The notes: generated by a model from the letters alone, not told the origin. Positions 23,559 through 34,737 are shown, counted from the first letter of the stretch. The stretch: 64,000 nucleotides of DNA from Pestalotiopsis fici W106-1 (GCF_000516985.1 NW_006917102.1:2148258-2212257), one strand, 5' to 3'. Numbers and translations are program-made.

Positions 23559-26500
23559 ATGAATCGATTCAAGACCAAGAAGAAGACCAAGGACGAGATG
23601 CCCAGCCGTCCTTCGCAAGACTCTGACTCGTTCGGCTTCAGGTTCAGAAAAGGGAAGAAGAATCAGGAGGAGCAAAAAGCTGAGATCGATTTGGCCACCG
23701 CCCTGCCACCCACAGATGATTTCCGGACCAGTCTTCTCATGTCTGGCCTATCGGCACGATTTTCCATGCTGCGAGAACAGGACGACCCGAACACCAAGAT
23801 TGGCAAGGCTAGCGACGACAGTGTGCTATTTCCCAAAAGACAATCCCGAATGGCGGACTTGGGTGGTTACAATGGTCTCTCGGATATAGCCGAAGTGGAA
23901 TCCATCAAGAGTCCTTTTGCTCGGATCGACTCGTACGCCGCCTCAGACGCTGACTCGATAAATGGCAGCATCATGAATAGATCAAAACCAATCGAGGGTA
24001 ATGTCCTGTTTGGCGGAAGACAGAAGATCTACAAGATTGCCGCCGGAGCTACCTCGACGAGGACTGTCGAGGGGGCCATGAGCGGAAGAGCCCTATATGA
24101 TGACGACGTGGCTCTTTCGGCTTTTCAGAAGTGGAGAAAAGAAGAGAAGGAGCTCAAATCTTTGGAAGGTGAGGATAATGGGTCACGGCGGCCTTCGACC
24201 GAAGACCAGGACACACGCCCCGAATCTCCCTTCTCCAATGACTACAACCGGAAGCGGGAAACAACATCCACGACTTCATCGATCCCTTCATTGGCGCGTA
24301 ATTCGACAGCAGCAACCTCTGTGACATCACAACAGCCTGCTTCTGTCAAAGACTGGCAGGCGGCCTCCGGAACTGCCTCAGCAAGTGCCACATCTACTCC
24401 TCCGGTCGAGCGGAGCACCACCAGGACCCGTCGGCTATACGAGACTGGTCTTAACAATGACCTCCATGAACAACAGTCTTCAGCCTTGTCACGCATTGAT
24501 ACATTAACCAGACGCCGCGATCTGGGCTCTCGGACCCCTGATCCGTCGCAGACGCCATCTCCGACTGCTATTGGCTTCATGGATCGCTTTGGAGACAGAC
24601 GCATTCTCGCCAAGGCAAGCGCTCCAAACCTACGGTCCATGAGTCCTGCCTCCCGTTCGTCTGCAGGTACCCCTGATCTGGGCATTCGTGTCCCCACTGT
24701 CGCTGAGGCTAAGCCTAGCTACGTCGGCACGCCACCGTTGAGCCCCCCGATCAGCGAAGCCGATGAACTGTCTGCTTTGCCCATTCAGCCAAATGATCGA
24801 GGCAAGGCTACTGCACTCGGGGTTTTTGCTAAGCCGGCACAGCCATACGATGAATCAAGATTCGCTGAGCGGCAGTTGCAACTACAACAGGGTCGAGAAA
24901 CACCCACACAGAGGTTTCGTGCCGAGTCGGGCGCTTCTTTCACTGGTCGATCCAGATCCTCGTCTTCAGCAAACCGCCAGCCGTATGAGCCAAAAACTGA
25001 GACGTTCCGAGCACAATCTCCATTGCAAGAAGAAGAGATGAGGCCACAGACCTTCTTCAGCGAGCATGACGAAGATGCAGACGAATCGCCCGTCATTCCG
25101 TCGCAGCCAACTCTCGAACCACTACCGTCTAGAAGTCAGCGCCCCGCTGATAGTGAGCACCCAGCATTTCGGAGCGCTACGCTCCCCACTCCGCTGTCAA
25201 TGGCATCCAAACCCAGTGGCGAACCATCGCCGACAGTGGAACTTGAATATGCTTTGCCTTCACAGGAAAAGCCGTCTCCGCCGGACTCGCCCACGCTCGG
25301 GCCCGCTGTATCAGCAGCTGCTGGACTCAGCGGCATGGTCCGACAGCATTTGAGAGCTGACAGCGGTGCCTCCTCCATTTACGGCGGCACCACACACCAC
25401 CTCGATTCGAATCTCAAAACTAGCTTTCCCACGCAGCCAGAAGAATACTCGTCGCCATCAAACCATTGGGAACAAGAAGAATCCAGCAGTGTATGGTCTC
25501 CCCCCCACCACGGACCCGAATCTGTTCGGATTCTGGATGGGCAATCAAGTGTCCGGGCCAATAATGCCGGACAGTTCGAAGACCAACCAGATCCAGTCTA
25601 CTGGCAAGATGGTCGTGAGAGTGATGAGTTTGCAAGTCAGCTAGCCGATGGCGCACGAAGAATCAGGGAAAGGCTCACTACCTATGTCGAGTCTGATAGC
25701 CGGCCAAGCTCGCCACATGCTGCCCAAGAGAGCAGAGAAATGCCGACTTCATCACGATCAAACACGTTGGGAATATTGCAGGCGAAGTCAAGCCGCGGCT
25801 CCCTCGCTGATCGAAGCCGTGACCCTGCCGCCCACTCAAAAGCCATGAAGATGCTCGGCATTTCAGATTCTGGTCCTTCTGTTCTACAGAGGAAAGCTTC
25901 ATTCGAACGTCCAGAAGTCTTGAACGCTACTCATGCAGGGGACAGACATCCGCAGCCTGTTTCCACTGCTTTCGGAGGGGCCGCAGAGACAAATACTAAT
26001 GACAATCCCCCAGAGGAACAGAACAACGGGATTCGGGCATTTCGACAAGCCAGGCGCGAGCTTCAGAAGCTCAGAGAGCTGGAAACTCAGCAGAGGCATC
26101 ATGCACAACCTCAAACATCACTTCCAGAGCCCCCAGCGCCTCGTGCCCCGCCCCCAAGGAATGTCGAACAACGCCAACGTTCCGACAGCAGGGAGCGAAG
26201 ACCGCCTCCGGTAGCATATCGCACCCGCGCTCCTAGTGAGGACTCGCATACGACGAACTCGAGATCTGCTTCACAGGAGCCATCGCGTGGCGACCGTGAC
26301 CGAAGTGGCTCGAATTCGAGTGGTGGTGAGCGGCCACACAGCCGGTCTCATGTTCGACCTCCAATGCGTCTCAGGAGCGGTTCTTCAGCTCCAAACGATC
26401 GCAATCTGGGTCCTCAGGGTATTACTAGCTCCATGACTCGCTCACCTGGCCTCCCGGGGACGAATATTCGCCGCTCGCCCATCATGCCGCCTCAGGGATA

Positions 26501-27266
26501 TCCGGGAGGTCAAACAGCAAGAGCGAATCAAGGCTATTTTTCTCCCAATGGAAACCTCAACGTACAGCCCTCTCACGGGTTTGAATCGAATCAGCCTTCT
26601 CCCATTTCTCCTATCCCGTCGCCTTTGGCACACTCGGCACCTGCAACACCGGGCGGTCTTGCCTCGCCTCAGCGGCCGCCACTAGCACCGACGCCTCATG
26701 TCAATTCTGACGGTTCAGAGGTGCCGGGCCTGAACGAAGCAATGAAGCGACCAGTGAAGAAGCGAGATATATCTGAGCCGACGTTTGTCATGTCCACCTC
26801 TCGGGTTCCAACCGTTGAACTGCCTCCCGAGGCTGCCACCAACCGGTCGCGCAGCAACAGCAGGTCTCGTTCGAACAGCAAAGCGGATTCGTACGCTGCG
26901 CCGCCGTTGCCTCCCATCAATCCAAGACGACGCCAGGACACTTTGAAATCACGCACCGTCTTCGGCAACCTAACAGGACGTAGTGGCGAGACCAGTGACA
27001 CGGCAAATTTGGGTCGTAGCAGCACCATGCCAATGCCCATGATGGGTAGTGAGGACAATCGCGGCGCATATGATGCAAACAACGAGGAGTACAGGCCAGA
27101 GCGCCGACCTCTCCGAAAGATGCCTGATGATGTCCAGCCGGTTGGTCCAATGATGCGGGCGCCCAATAACAACAATGCCCCGGCTTACGGCCCTCCAGCT
27201 TCCAGAATGGTTGTCACTCAGAACAGTGGTAGCCGCGGCATGGGCGTCCCGGGCGGCATGATTTGA
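23559..27266 (+). CDS. Large, mostly disordered conserved fungal protein (1235 aa)
   Basis: Single exon from the ATG at 23559. The same frame is open to 23445, but the basic start MNRFKTKKKTKDEMPSRPS is the natural N-terminus. The conserved-looking part is the first 250 residues: IDLATALPPTDDFRTSLLMS, LSARFSMLREQDDP, DDSVLFPKRQSRMADLG, and NVLFGGRQKIYKI followed by ALYDDDVALSAFQKWR. The rest is Ser/Pro/Arg-rich and probably disordered. It has one short helical or coiled segment around residues 825-850 (FRQARRELQKLRELETQQRH) and an RS-like stretch near residues 1095-1108 (RSRSNSRSRSNSK). I recognise the N-terminal pattern from uncharacterised proteins of filamentous ascomycetes but know no function. 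There are no membrane segments or signal peptide. Many S/T-P sites suggest phospho-regulation, which is inference. The long CT-rich leader suggests an extended 5' UTR. Confidence 0.88.
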   Translation: MNRFKTKKKTKDEMPSRPSQDSDSFGFRFRKGKKNQEEQKAEIDLATALPPTDDFRTSLLMSGLSARFSMLREQDDPNTKIGKASDDSVLFPKRQSRMADLGGYNGLSDIAEVESIKSPFARIDSYAASDADSINGSIMNRSKPIEGNVLFGGRQKIYKIAAGATSTRTVEGAMSGRALYDDDVALSAFQKWRKEEKELKSLEGEDNGSRRPSTEDQDTRPESPFSNDYNRKRETTSTTSSIPSLARNSTAATSVTSQQPASVKDWQAASGTASASATSTPPVERSTTRTRRLYETGLNNDLHEQQSSALSRIDTLTRRRDLGSRTPDPSQTPSPTAIGFMDRFGDRRILAKASAPNLRSMSPASRSSAGTPDLGIRVPTVAEAKPSYVGTPPLSPPISEADELSALPIQPNDRGKATALGVFAKPAQPYDESRFAERQLQLQQGRETPTQRFRAESGASFTGRSRSSSSANRQPYEPKTETFRAQSPLQEEEMRPQTFFSEHDEDADESPVIPSQPTLEPLPSRSQRPADSEHPAFRSATLPTPLSMASKPSGEPSPTVELEYALPSQEKPSPPDSPTLGPAVSAAAGLSGMVRQHLRADSGASSIYGGTTHHLDSNLKTSFPTQPEEYSSPSNHWEQEESSSVWSPPHHGPESVRILDGQSSVRANNAGQFEDQPDPVYWQDGRESDEFASQLADGARRIRERLTTYVESDSRPSSPHAAQESREMPTSSRSNTLGILQAKSSRGSLADRSRDPAAHSKAMKMLGISDSGPSVLQRKASFERPEVLNATHAGDRHPQPVSTAFGGAAETNTNDNPPEEQNNGIRAFRQARRELQKLRELETQQRHHAQPQTSLPEPPAPRAPPPRNVEQRQRSDSRERRPPPVAYRTRAPSEDSHTTNSRSASQEPSRGDRDRSGSNSSGGERPHSRSHVRPPMRLRSGSSAPNDRNLGPQGITSSMTRSPGLPGTNIRRSPIMPPQGYPGGQTARANQGYFSPNGNLNVQPSHGFESNQPSPISPIPSPLAHSAPATPGGLASPQRPPLAPTPHVNSDGSEVPGLNEAMKRPVKKRDISEPTFVMSTSRVPTVELPPEAATNRSRSNSRSRSNSKADSYAAPPLPPINPRRRQDTLKSRTVFGNLTGRSGETSDTANLGRSSTMPMPMMGSEDNRGAYDANNEEYRPERRPLRKMPDDVQPVGPMMRAPNNNNAPAYGPPASRMVVTQNSGSRGMGVPGGMI

Positions 27267-27831
27267 AGCTCCTGCCACGCCTATTACGCTTTGGGTTGAC
27301 GTTTTCCTTCCTTCTATCTTTCTGGTTTTTTTTTTTTTTTCCCTCCCTTCCATGTTATGGCTCTGACGAATTTTATGAAATATTGGCGCTTTGTGGTTGC
27401 AGATATTGTACAATTAGCCCCGTTACCTGTCTCCTACTTTTGCGTCTATATGTTTGTCTCTGCATAGGTACATCAAGCAGGATTACGATGAGTAGCCCCG
27501 GAGTATAAAGGCACTGCGCTAATATGGTTGGAATGTTCCAAGAGTGGACAGAATCTGCAATAAGGTTTGGGTCAGGTCTGGCCACGGGGTGGGGGCGGAG
27601 GATGGGAAGTTATAATGTAGTCTTACACTTGACTTGGTTCATCATCTTTTCGGCGTCCTTGATTCGCTAGCATGAAGAGATACCTAGAAAGCGGACTGCA
27701 CGCCTTCACCGCAACAACAGTTTTCAAAACAGTTGAAAATCAAAGACATGAAGAAGATCTTGTTAATCGTTATTTGTTGTAGTATCATAATACCATGAAC
27801 TCGTTTTTCTCCCAAGTATTTTCATGTCACT
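27267..27831. other. Convergent intergenic region
   Basis: This is the 3' flanks of the disordered-protein gene (plus) and the GNAT gene (minus). A T run lies at 27326-27340. No gene is supported. Confidence 0.5.
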
Positions 27832-28657
27832 TTAGTGCACGCTTGGGATATTTTTCACCATGTTGATACCATCGCCGCCGCCACTTTGATCATGAGGCTT
27901 GTTGATTCTTTGAAACCCCACCCTCTCGTAGAATGTGACCACCTTTTCATTCTCGGCTGCAATACCGATCCAGATACCCTGGCCATACTGCTGAGAGCTG
28001 TCCCTGACGCTCTTGACAAAGGCGTCGATTAGTTTTGGGCCCCAACCTTTGCCTTGCCACGTCTCCAGCAGGTCTATATGCATGGTGGCTCGCCACTTGT
28101 CGGTCAAATGTTCGTTGCCATGGAACAAGAGCCACTGAACGTTGTAAGCGGTCTGAGCCATGGCAACGACATTGACCTTGTGGCCGTCGCCGGTCGTGGT
28201 ACCGGGCGCCGTCAGTCCCAGGAGCGAGTCGTCCATGATGGTCCAGGGCTCGCGGGTCTCGAGGTTCGAGGGTGCGGCAACGGTGGGGGTTAGCACCGAG
28301 GTCACGTAGGATGGATAAGCGGCGGCAAAGGCGTGTATGTCTGGACACCCAATGCAGTACCCGACGGCCTTTCCCGAACCGTCATCCAGAACCCAGCAGG
28401 TGGATGGCGAGAGAAACGTGTACTGGTGCGTCCATAGATATGGCGACAGCTTGGTGGCTACTGGGGAAGATGAGAGGGAGAGAGGAAGGGTGGCGCGGCA
28501 CTGTCGGTCTGTGTCAGTGACGGATGTCGAGTGTGCGTGTGTGTGTGTGTGTGTGTGTACGTAGAAACGGGGAGGAGAGGGAGGCCCAGCGGTGGCAACG
28601 TACAATATGAGCGCAGGCTTCAGAATCAGTTTCCTGATAGCGGCGTATAAAGGCCAT
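27832..28657 (-). CDS. GNAT-family N-acetyltransferase (240 aa, 2 exons)
   Basis: Exon 1 is 28604-28657 and encodes MAFIRRYQETDSEACAHI. Exon 2 is 27832-28500. The intron 28501-28603 (GTACGT...GACAG) contains a (CA)n microsatellite. The junction gives AHICRATLPLSLSSS, a natural GNAT start. Acetyl-CoA-binding motif A is visible as LETWQGKGWGPKLIDAFV (Q-x2-G-x-G type), followed by the late segment YERVGFQRI typical of GNAT motif B. The family transfers acetyl groups from acetyl-CoA to amines; the substrate cannot be told. Fungal relatives of this layout (RRY...DxxACAHIC) are often annotated as small-molecule or sugar-amine acetyltransferases, which is weak evidence. The unspliced reading would put a His-Thr repeat in the protein; it is an intron artefact. 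Confidence 0.87.
28537..28558. repeat. (GT)n microsatellite inside the GNAT intron
   Basis: A GT/CA dinucleotide run lies within the only intron of the minus-strand GNAT gene. Its length can vary without affecting the protein. Confidence 0.85.
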
Positions 28658-29280
28658 TGTAAACTAGATTGCAGACGGCCCAATCTCTGACATGAGTGTG
28701 ATGGGAGTTTGGGGGGTAAGGGAGAAGATGTTGTGTGTAGACGACCTCAAGTCTAGGCTTCTGATACCCCTCTGCCTCCAATGTCGCCAAAATTGACCAC
28801 TACTATTTATTCGTTTCACAGGCACGAAAAGTGTCGTACTGGGTGAGACGAGAGAGTTTTGTGGTGATAATGTACGCACCCGATGGATAGATAGCTAGGT
28901 AACCTAGGTTAGCTATTTATGGAACAGCCTTTCAGAGGGGCAGCAGCAACAGTTGCCAATCTAGAGGTAAACGTAGTATGTAACCCCACTTTCCCCATTT
29001 GTGTGGCAGCAGCCAGCCATATATATATATATATATATATGTACGTATACACACATACATGCAAGTACAAGTATGAATAGATATCTATATATCTTCAGTG
29101 CCACCAATTGGATAATCGAAAAATCACATTTTGTGAGACGGATTTGCATCCGGATGCTGGTGTAGAAATATACACGGGAAACGATTTGTATTCGCGGTGT
29201 TTCGGTCAAGGCGGTCATTATCGGTGTGGCTGCCTGATGATATCTATCAACAGCGTGGATATATGAAAATATATACTCGG
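28658..29280. other. Intergenic region with (AT)n tract
   Basis: Promoter side of the GNAT gene and 3' flank of the small four-exon gene. It has an (AT)n/(TA)n tract near 29020-29040. No gene is supported. Confidence 0.5.
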
Positions 29281-29736
29281 CTACTGGGTCTCTGTTTCTT
29301 TCTTGGATTCACTCTTTGGCTCTGGTTCTCCCTTTTTGGGTTCATTCTTTGACCCAGCCTCATTTTCATAGTCGCCTCCCTGCTTCTCATACTCTTTTGC
29401 CAATTTGGAGGCCTGGAATTTATCATATAAGTTAGTGTATCCATATACTTGATATATGAAAGACATTTGTTACCTTCCATGCCGACCATTGACCTTCACC
29501 GCCGCCGCTCTTGTTGGGCTCTTGTTTGATTTCTGCACAGTACATATGATGATTAGATAACCTTCAAAATGTGAGGGCACATTGACAGCCCATGCCACCA
29601 ACCTTCTTTGAGACTCTCTCGCAGTTCGGGATCGGTTGGCTTTCCTATACGCAGACGATTTTATTTTTATTAGTCCCAATGCCATGATTATTCAGTCGAG
29701 CCCTTGATGCCTCCTCCTACCTTTACTTGAGCCCAT
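29281..29736 (-). CDS. Small conserved hydrophilic fungal protein (82 aa, 4 exons)
   Basis: Assembled from splice signals on the minus strand: exons 29721-29736, 29603-29644, 29474-29532 and 29281-29412. Coding length is 249 nt, and every junction is in frame with GT...AG introns. The protein begins MGSSKGKPTDPELRESLKEE, continues IKQEPNKSGGGEGQWSAWKA, then KLAKEYEKQGGDYENEAG, and ends in a charged Lys/Glu/Pro tail. It is hydrophilic with no membrane segment. The middle (GGGxGQWSAWKA ... EYEKQGGDYE) resembles a short protein I recall as widely conserved in Pezizomycotina without assigned function. Nearly half the gene is intron, including a 16-nt first exon, so automated gene callers easily miss it. 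I propose no function. Confidence 0.8.
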
Positions 29737-31767
29737 ATTGTAAGTGATTATTTTGGGTTTCTTTTTCACCTTGTTCGTTCGACTTGCGTGCTTTGCTGCG
29801 TGATTGATTTGTTTCAACAGACTTCTTGATGGCGTAGAGAATAGAGATGGAGTCAAAAGAGAATATAACTTTTGGAATTCTCGCGGAAAACTCCAAGTAC
29901 AAATATGATGATAAAGACATGCGAGTCTATGACGACTGCGATATTCCACATGGAGAAAAGGAAATAAATACTACATGGCGTCTAACGAGGAATGCAGGAA
30001 CCAGTTGGCAGTGGCAGTGGCAGCCTTAGCGCCGGGAGTGGCCGTGCAGATTACATCATTGACACATGGACGACGGGGTCGTTTGTCTGCTGTAATCATC
30101 AACCTAGATACATGTTTAGAAATGGAATGTAGTCAAAAGTGAAGGCTGCGATACTAGCCATCATCAAAGACTGGGAGGTTTCCGGGCCATTGACCATGGG
30201 TCAGGTCAGTCTGGTGCTTTGGTGGTCTCATTAATGCCCCGACACAATGGTAGACACATGGCTCCTTAAAAAGAGAAAGACAATGACCAATATTCACATT
30301 CTTCTTTCCCCAGGCTTCTCCCTTTTGCTGGCTTCATCAAGGACGCGTGACGCGCAGGACTTGGGGGGAGAATTTCGGGGAAATACGCCCTGATCATCTT
30401 TGACCGACTCGATGAAACTTACTCGGTGCCCTCGGGGGGCCGTCCATCTCCATGGTGCATTGACGGACGATCCAACTACCGTGAAAGGGTTGACCATGGC
30501 AATTTTTATTTTTTTTTTTATTTTTTCTTGGGAACCTCCTCCTCGTTGCCTTCTTTTTGACAAGCCACCATGACATGTTTGTGTCAATGTTGATGGTCAA
30601 TACCGCGGGAATACCTCCAACCTTGGAATAGGTAGTCGCGTTAAAACCTCGCCTCCCAAACTCACAAGATACCATGACCAGAGTAGAGAGCGAGCAAAGC
30701 TTTGCCCCGGACCAGATGGGCTCGCTCTACTCTGGCTGCTGCGTAGGTGGCACAGGTGGGAGCGACAAGTGATGGATTGGACCAATTTTCCCTCGGAGGG
30801 GGGGGAGACAAGAGCCTTGGCTGACGATGATTTCGTGGCTCTGCCAATCACAAAACCAGCCATGTCAACGCCGGTCTCGCTAGGCTGACAGACGAGAGGA
30901 GCGAATCATGTCTGCCCATTAGAAGTTGACATGCTCTAATTGAATGACGCTGGCCAGTCACGAGCGACGGCATGGGCAATGCTGCGCGCGCTAAGCCCCA
31001 CGATCAATTCTTCATGGGCTCGGAGTCCCCAAAAACCAAAAAAATCTGGGGTGGTTTTTTTTGGTATCTGGGGTTGGGCTTTGTGCGGGGGTGACCCCCG
31101 TATAGCTTGTACCTACAATACCATAGTCGGAAAACGTCTCTAGAGTCGCTCAAGACGGGAGGACGAGGCCATCTCTGATTCGACAAGGACGGAGGCGATG
31201 CGGGGTTGAGTTTGAGAGACTTTGACTCATCCCTAGGCAAATGTCATTGAACCTTACTCGCCTACAAGACGCAAAGGGGATCTGAGGTGTCGTCGACAAT
31301 ATAGGTAGCAGGCAGTAACACGGCGAGGGGCGCGGGGGATGGGGGATGGGGGCGAGCAGGGGAAAGAAGATGATGAGACGGCGTGTGGGCACACCAAGAT
31401 CATTGGCTGGTTTTAATTTAGTAGGCGTCTTTGGAACTGCGCCGATCTGGAGGCTTGAACATCAGCCCATCCCCATCATCCGGTTATTGACCGAGTGGGT
31501 TGGGGGAATTTGTGAACCCACGGCACGAATGGGAATTAAATAGTATCGCTGTGGTCCGAGTGTATATATATGAGAGAGACTGCCCCTTTGCTTCTGCTTT
31601 GTGCTTAGTCCTCTTGAACTATTCTTGTCCTTTTCTTTTGGGTGTCATCATTTAACATTCACCTTCCAAATCAACAGAGAGAGAAAACAACCACTTTACT
31701 TGTATATATATCTTGCTCTCAACCCCCCCAAAAAACTACCAAGACCACTACCAAATCCTTCATTACC
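29737..31767. other. Intergenic region
   Basis: About 2 kb with no supported gene. Between 30294 and 30863 several open frames overlap on the minus strand without recognisable motifs. The last 250 bases hold a TATATATA tract (31562-31570) and CT-rich sequence, consistent with the promoter and leader of the 33-residue Cys-rich peptide gene. Confidence 0.45.
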
Positions 31768-31869
31768 ATGTCTCCCTACTCAAAGTACTGCTGCAAATGC
31801 GGCGGCATGCTCGTCATTAGCAACAAATGCACGTCTTGTCAACATACGGAATGTGGCAGTTGCTTGTGA
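31768..31869 (+). CDS. Tiny cysteine-rich putative zinc-binding peptide (33 aa)
   Basis: The ATG at 31768 sits in a strong context (CATTACCATGTC) behind a TATA-like tract and CT-rich leader. The peptide MSPYSKYCCKCGGMLVISN continues with KCTSCQHTECGSCL. It has seven cysteines: C8, C9, C11, C21, C24, C29 and C32. The CxC/CxxC/CxxC knuckles are arranged like a small zinc-binding fold, with H26 as a possible extra ligand. Very small proteins of this pattern are seen in other fungi, from general memory, and function is unknown. A possible intron in the 3' untranslated region runs from GTAAGA (31930) to TTTGCAG (32071). If that intron lay within the coding part the C-terminus would differ, but the TGA at 31867 precedes it. 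Chance is possible at this length, but the cysteine spacing makes it unlikely. Confidence 0.6.
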   Translation: MSPYSKYCCKCGGMLVISNKCTSCQHTECGSCL

Positions 31870-32589
31870 GGGGACATCCCTTCTTCTCGGTGCCAAAAAT
31901 TGGACCCGCAGCTCCTACATTAATACAGGTAAGAGGGCAAAACTGCTGCATTGGTGTAGTAGCATCATCACATGGGCAATTCACAGTCATAGCTAACCCT
32001 GGCCTAGATTTCCACGACCAATCTACTGGTCCATGTATTGATTATTTGTTCTTGATTCTGCTTGTTTGCAGGGAATGGCGTTTACAAAGAGATACCAATG
32101 AAGCGATAGCAGAAGCCAACTTCAGGACATGACGAAGTAGCCAGATTGGATTTCATGATTTGGAGTGCAAAGGAAATGCTCCATTTTGCCCGTCGACGGC
32201 GCATTAATGCAATTTGAAAATATAACAACACAAATTTGACTACACTGAAAAAAAGAAAAATTGAAAAAAGGTGACGGGAGTTGGACCAGTGGGCCAACGG
32301 TGATGATTGACGTCCGTTCATGTGCGACATGATGAGAAACACCTTTGATTATTGCGACTTGGAAAGACTATATATTTCTATGACGAAAAGCAATGCTTCC
32401 ATCGAGTGTTCAGCCAGCAGCAAGATGACCACCAATGGGTCCATCATGGCTTATCTGTTGGTCTTTTACCTCAATACTCACTTGTAGGGGTGGTGGTGGT
32501 GGTGGTGTCCGTGTAAATATACATCTCAGTCTACCAAGATTCCCGGAACATCAGATGCCCAGGAGTCGGGCCCAGTTTCTTCCCCCCAT
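31870..32589. other. 3' flank region, possible UTR intron
   Basis: No protein gene is supported. It may carry the spliced 3' UTR of the upstream Cys-rich peptide (donor 31930, acceptor 32071) and the 3' flank of the convergent oxidoreductase. A (GGT)n tract lies near 32490-32507. Confidence 0.4.
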
Positions 32590-33519
32590 CTACGGCACAA
32601 AGACAAGGCGTCCCTTGATCGACTTGTCATCCCACGAGTTTTCGATATCGGCAAGTGGTATCTGTGTTGTAGCTGGTGCAGGCCACTTTGCTGCAAGGGG
32701 TACCAGCTTCTGCAACTCGCTGGCCAATGCCGACATGCTCCAGCTCCCAGGCCCGGCACCTCTAATGGTGAGGTTGGTAGACCTTAGCAGAGGCCCTGGC
32801 AGCGACATGTCGGCCTTGCCAGAAAGGGTGCCGATTTGAATGTACTGCACCGCCTTCTTGGTGCGCAGACTTGTGAGCAAGTGGTGGGCGAGGTCGCCAT
32901 AGACGTAATCAAGAATGACATCTGGCTCGACAGCGGAAAAGTCGGTATCCGTCATCTTGTCCCCGAGGACAATGTAGTCGTCGAGCGCCTCGACAGCCCT
33001 CAGTGCCGTCTCGTCCCTCGCGACGCCAATGACTTTGGCAGCGCCCAGGGCCTTGGCAGAGTGCACAGCCAGGCGCCCACTGGCGCTGGTGGCGCCCACG
33101 ATCAGAGCCGTCCAGTCGGCAGCAAGATGACTTGTACGCTGTGTAATGGCCATCCAGCTGGACATGGCCGGGTTGACGCTCGCCGCAAAGGAGACGGGGT
33201 CTGTCCCTGAGGGCAATGCGACCAGACTGCTGCGCGGTACGTTGACATACTCGGCAAAGGTGCCAAAGTGGTCACTGATGTGCATGAAGTAGTAGATGGA
33301 GCCAGTGGACTCATCGCGACCGACTCCATCGACGCCGGGCAGGTGAGGGAGGGTCTTTGCTGAATAGTGACGTCCGGCGGCACGAGAGCGCACGACTTGA
33401 TGGGCACCGGCAGCCAAGACACGGAGCTGGATTTCCGAGTCTTGGGGAGCCGGCGGCTTGGGCACCGTTGCGCAGCGGGGCTTTTCCGTCCAAGCTGTGA
33501 CCTGGGCGACCTGCATCAT
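32590..33519 (-). CDS. Medium-chain (MDR) zinc-independent NAD(P)H oxidoreductase
   Basis: Single exon of 309 residues from the ATG at 33517-33519; a second Met codon follows immediately. The open frame extends upstream to 33714, but that part is low-complexity Asn/Ser and looks like leader. The N-terminal GroES-like part includes PHLPGVDGVGRDESTG. The Rossmann part has IVGATSASGRLAVHSAKALG, an AxxGxxG-like dinucleotide-binding turn, followed by AAKVIGVARDE. The zinc-ligand Cys/His set of true alcohol dehydrogenases is absent, so this is a quinone-oxidoreductase-like MDR member. It is slightly short for the family (usually 320-350). Substrate is unknown. It faces the gene-poor 5' side of the DMT transporter on the same strand, with about 1.2 kb between them, so an operon-like relationship is not implied. 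Confidence 0.88.
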   Translation of the reverse strand: MMQVAQVTAWTEKPRCATVPKPPAPQDSEIQLRVLAAGAHQVVRSRAAGRHYSAKTLPHLPGVDGVGRDESTGSIYYFMHISDHFGTFAEYVNVPRSSLVALPSGTDPVSFAASVNPAMSSWMAITQRTSHLAADWTALIVGATSASGRLAVHSAKALGAAKVIGVARDETALRAVEALDDYIVLGDKMTDTDFSAVEPDVILDYVYGDLAHHLLTSLRTKKAVQYIQIGTLSGKADMSLPGPLLRSTNLTIRGAGPGSWSMSALASELQKLVPLAAKWPAPATTQIPLADIENSWDDKSIKGRLVFVP

Positions 33520-34737
33520 GATTGTTACAGTCTTGTTATTGTTGTTGGTGCTGCTGCTGCTGTTTTTTGTCGTCTGGCATGTACATACGGGGAGGGGGTT
33601 CCAAGAGGTTCCAAAGGGGAGAGATTGGATGGTAAAAGGTGACTCTGCTCTCTGTAAGATATCTGTATGGCGGTCTGTTGTATTCCTCTCTGTGGGTTTG
33701 AAGGAACAAGGCAAGTCTGGTGGTCTGGCTGTTTGACGGTTGTCCTGTCTGGGTAGAGATATATATATTCAAGTGAGGGAAACAAATCAATGGGTGCAAA
33801 TTGCTGTCGTCTAGCTCAGGCCTGATGCACACGCTGGCACGACTTTGCTTTTTTTTATATTGTGAAGCTGGGCGCGGACTTTCGGGGCCATGGGCAGCGT
33901 CTTTCTCTTGTTGCTTTTTACTTGTCCTTATCCGTCCTCTCTCTCAGTCCAAGGGATGGACCAGACTTACCAGGTACATACGGAGGTTGTCAGCAATATC
34001 CGATATGCGACCATGACTTGCATACCACACATACACCGGGGAAAAAAGAGAAAAAAGATTTTGTAGCTGTGAGAAGCGATACTGGCTGCCTGGCCGCCCT
34101 GCCGTGGGGAACACTGAAGCTATTATGTGACGGTTTCCCACTGGTATGAAACCGTCTTCGGGGGCGGACTTTTGTGGATATCTCCGACTCCATTACATTG
34201 TGTGTAATTAATTCCTAGATGCGAAAAATTCAAGCATTCCAATCTGCCCTTGAATATTATTTTTCTCTCTTGAACTAAATACCACATGGAAAAATCCCTA
34301 TTGCATCATTATCAATCTGTATTTCTCATTTCTGCTGGCTGCTTAAAGCCCCAAGTGGCACTGTGACGTCTGTAGTCGCCAGCGTGTAATGATTGATATC
34401 ACCGTCATGACATGTTCCTAGCAAGTTGAATAGACGATTACTACACGGCAAAGAAGGTATGTAGTGATCTATCGTCTCTAGGGAGGAGAGCCTTGATATT
34501 CATCAAAGGCACTATAATATAACAACCGATGTGTTTCTCCGCGCCATTGATCACAGAGAAGGGAGAGCACGAGGCAAGAAGAAAAGAGCCAGCGTCTAGA
34601 ATTTTTTCAGACTCTGATTCGGAAATAATCACACGACGGCTACCACGGCTGTCTGGCGATTCTACATCCCGAGAATTCAGTGCAGTATTTATTTCTTGAC
34701 ATGGACATTGGGAGAGGGCAGACATGCAGGTTTCCAA
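33520..34737. other. Intergenic region
   Basis: Promoter and leader of the MDR oxidoreductase and 3' flank of the DMT transporter. No supported gene; the small open frames are mutually overlapping shadows. Confidence 0.45.

Noticed and set aside
28501..28603. His-Thr repeat protein segment read through the GNAT open frame
   Set aside because: It is the translation of a (CA)n microsatellite within a GTACGT...CAG intron; the spliced protein is a normal GNAT.
33520..33714. 65-residue N-terminal extension of the MDR oxidoreductase
   Set aside because: Low-complexity Ser/Asn text without targeting features. The family fold starts at MMQVAQVTAW.
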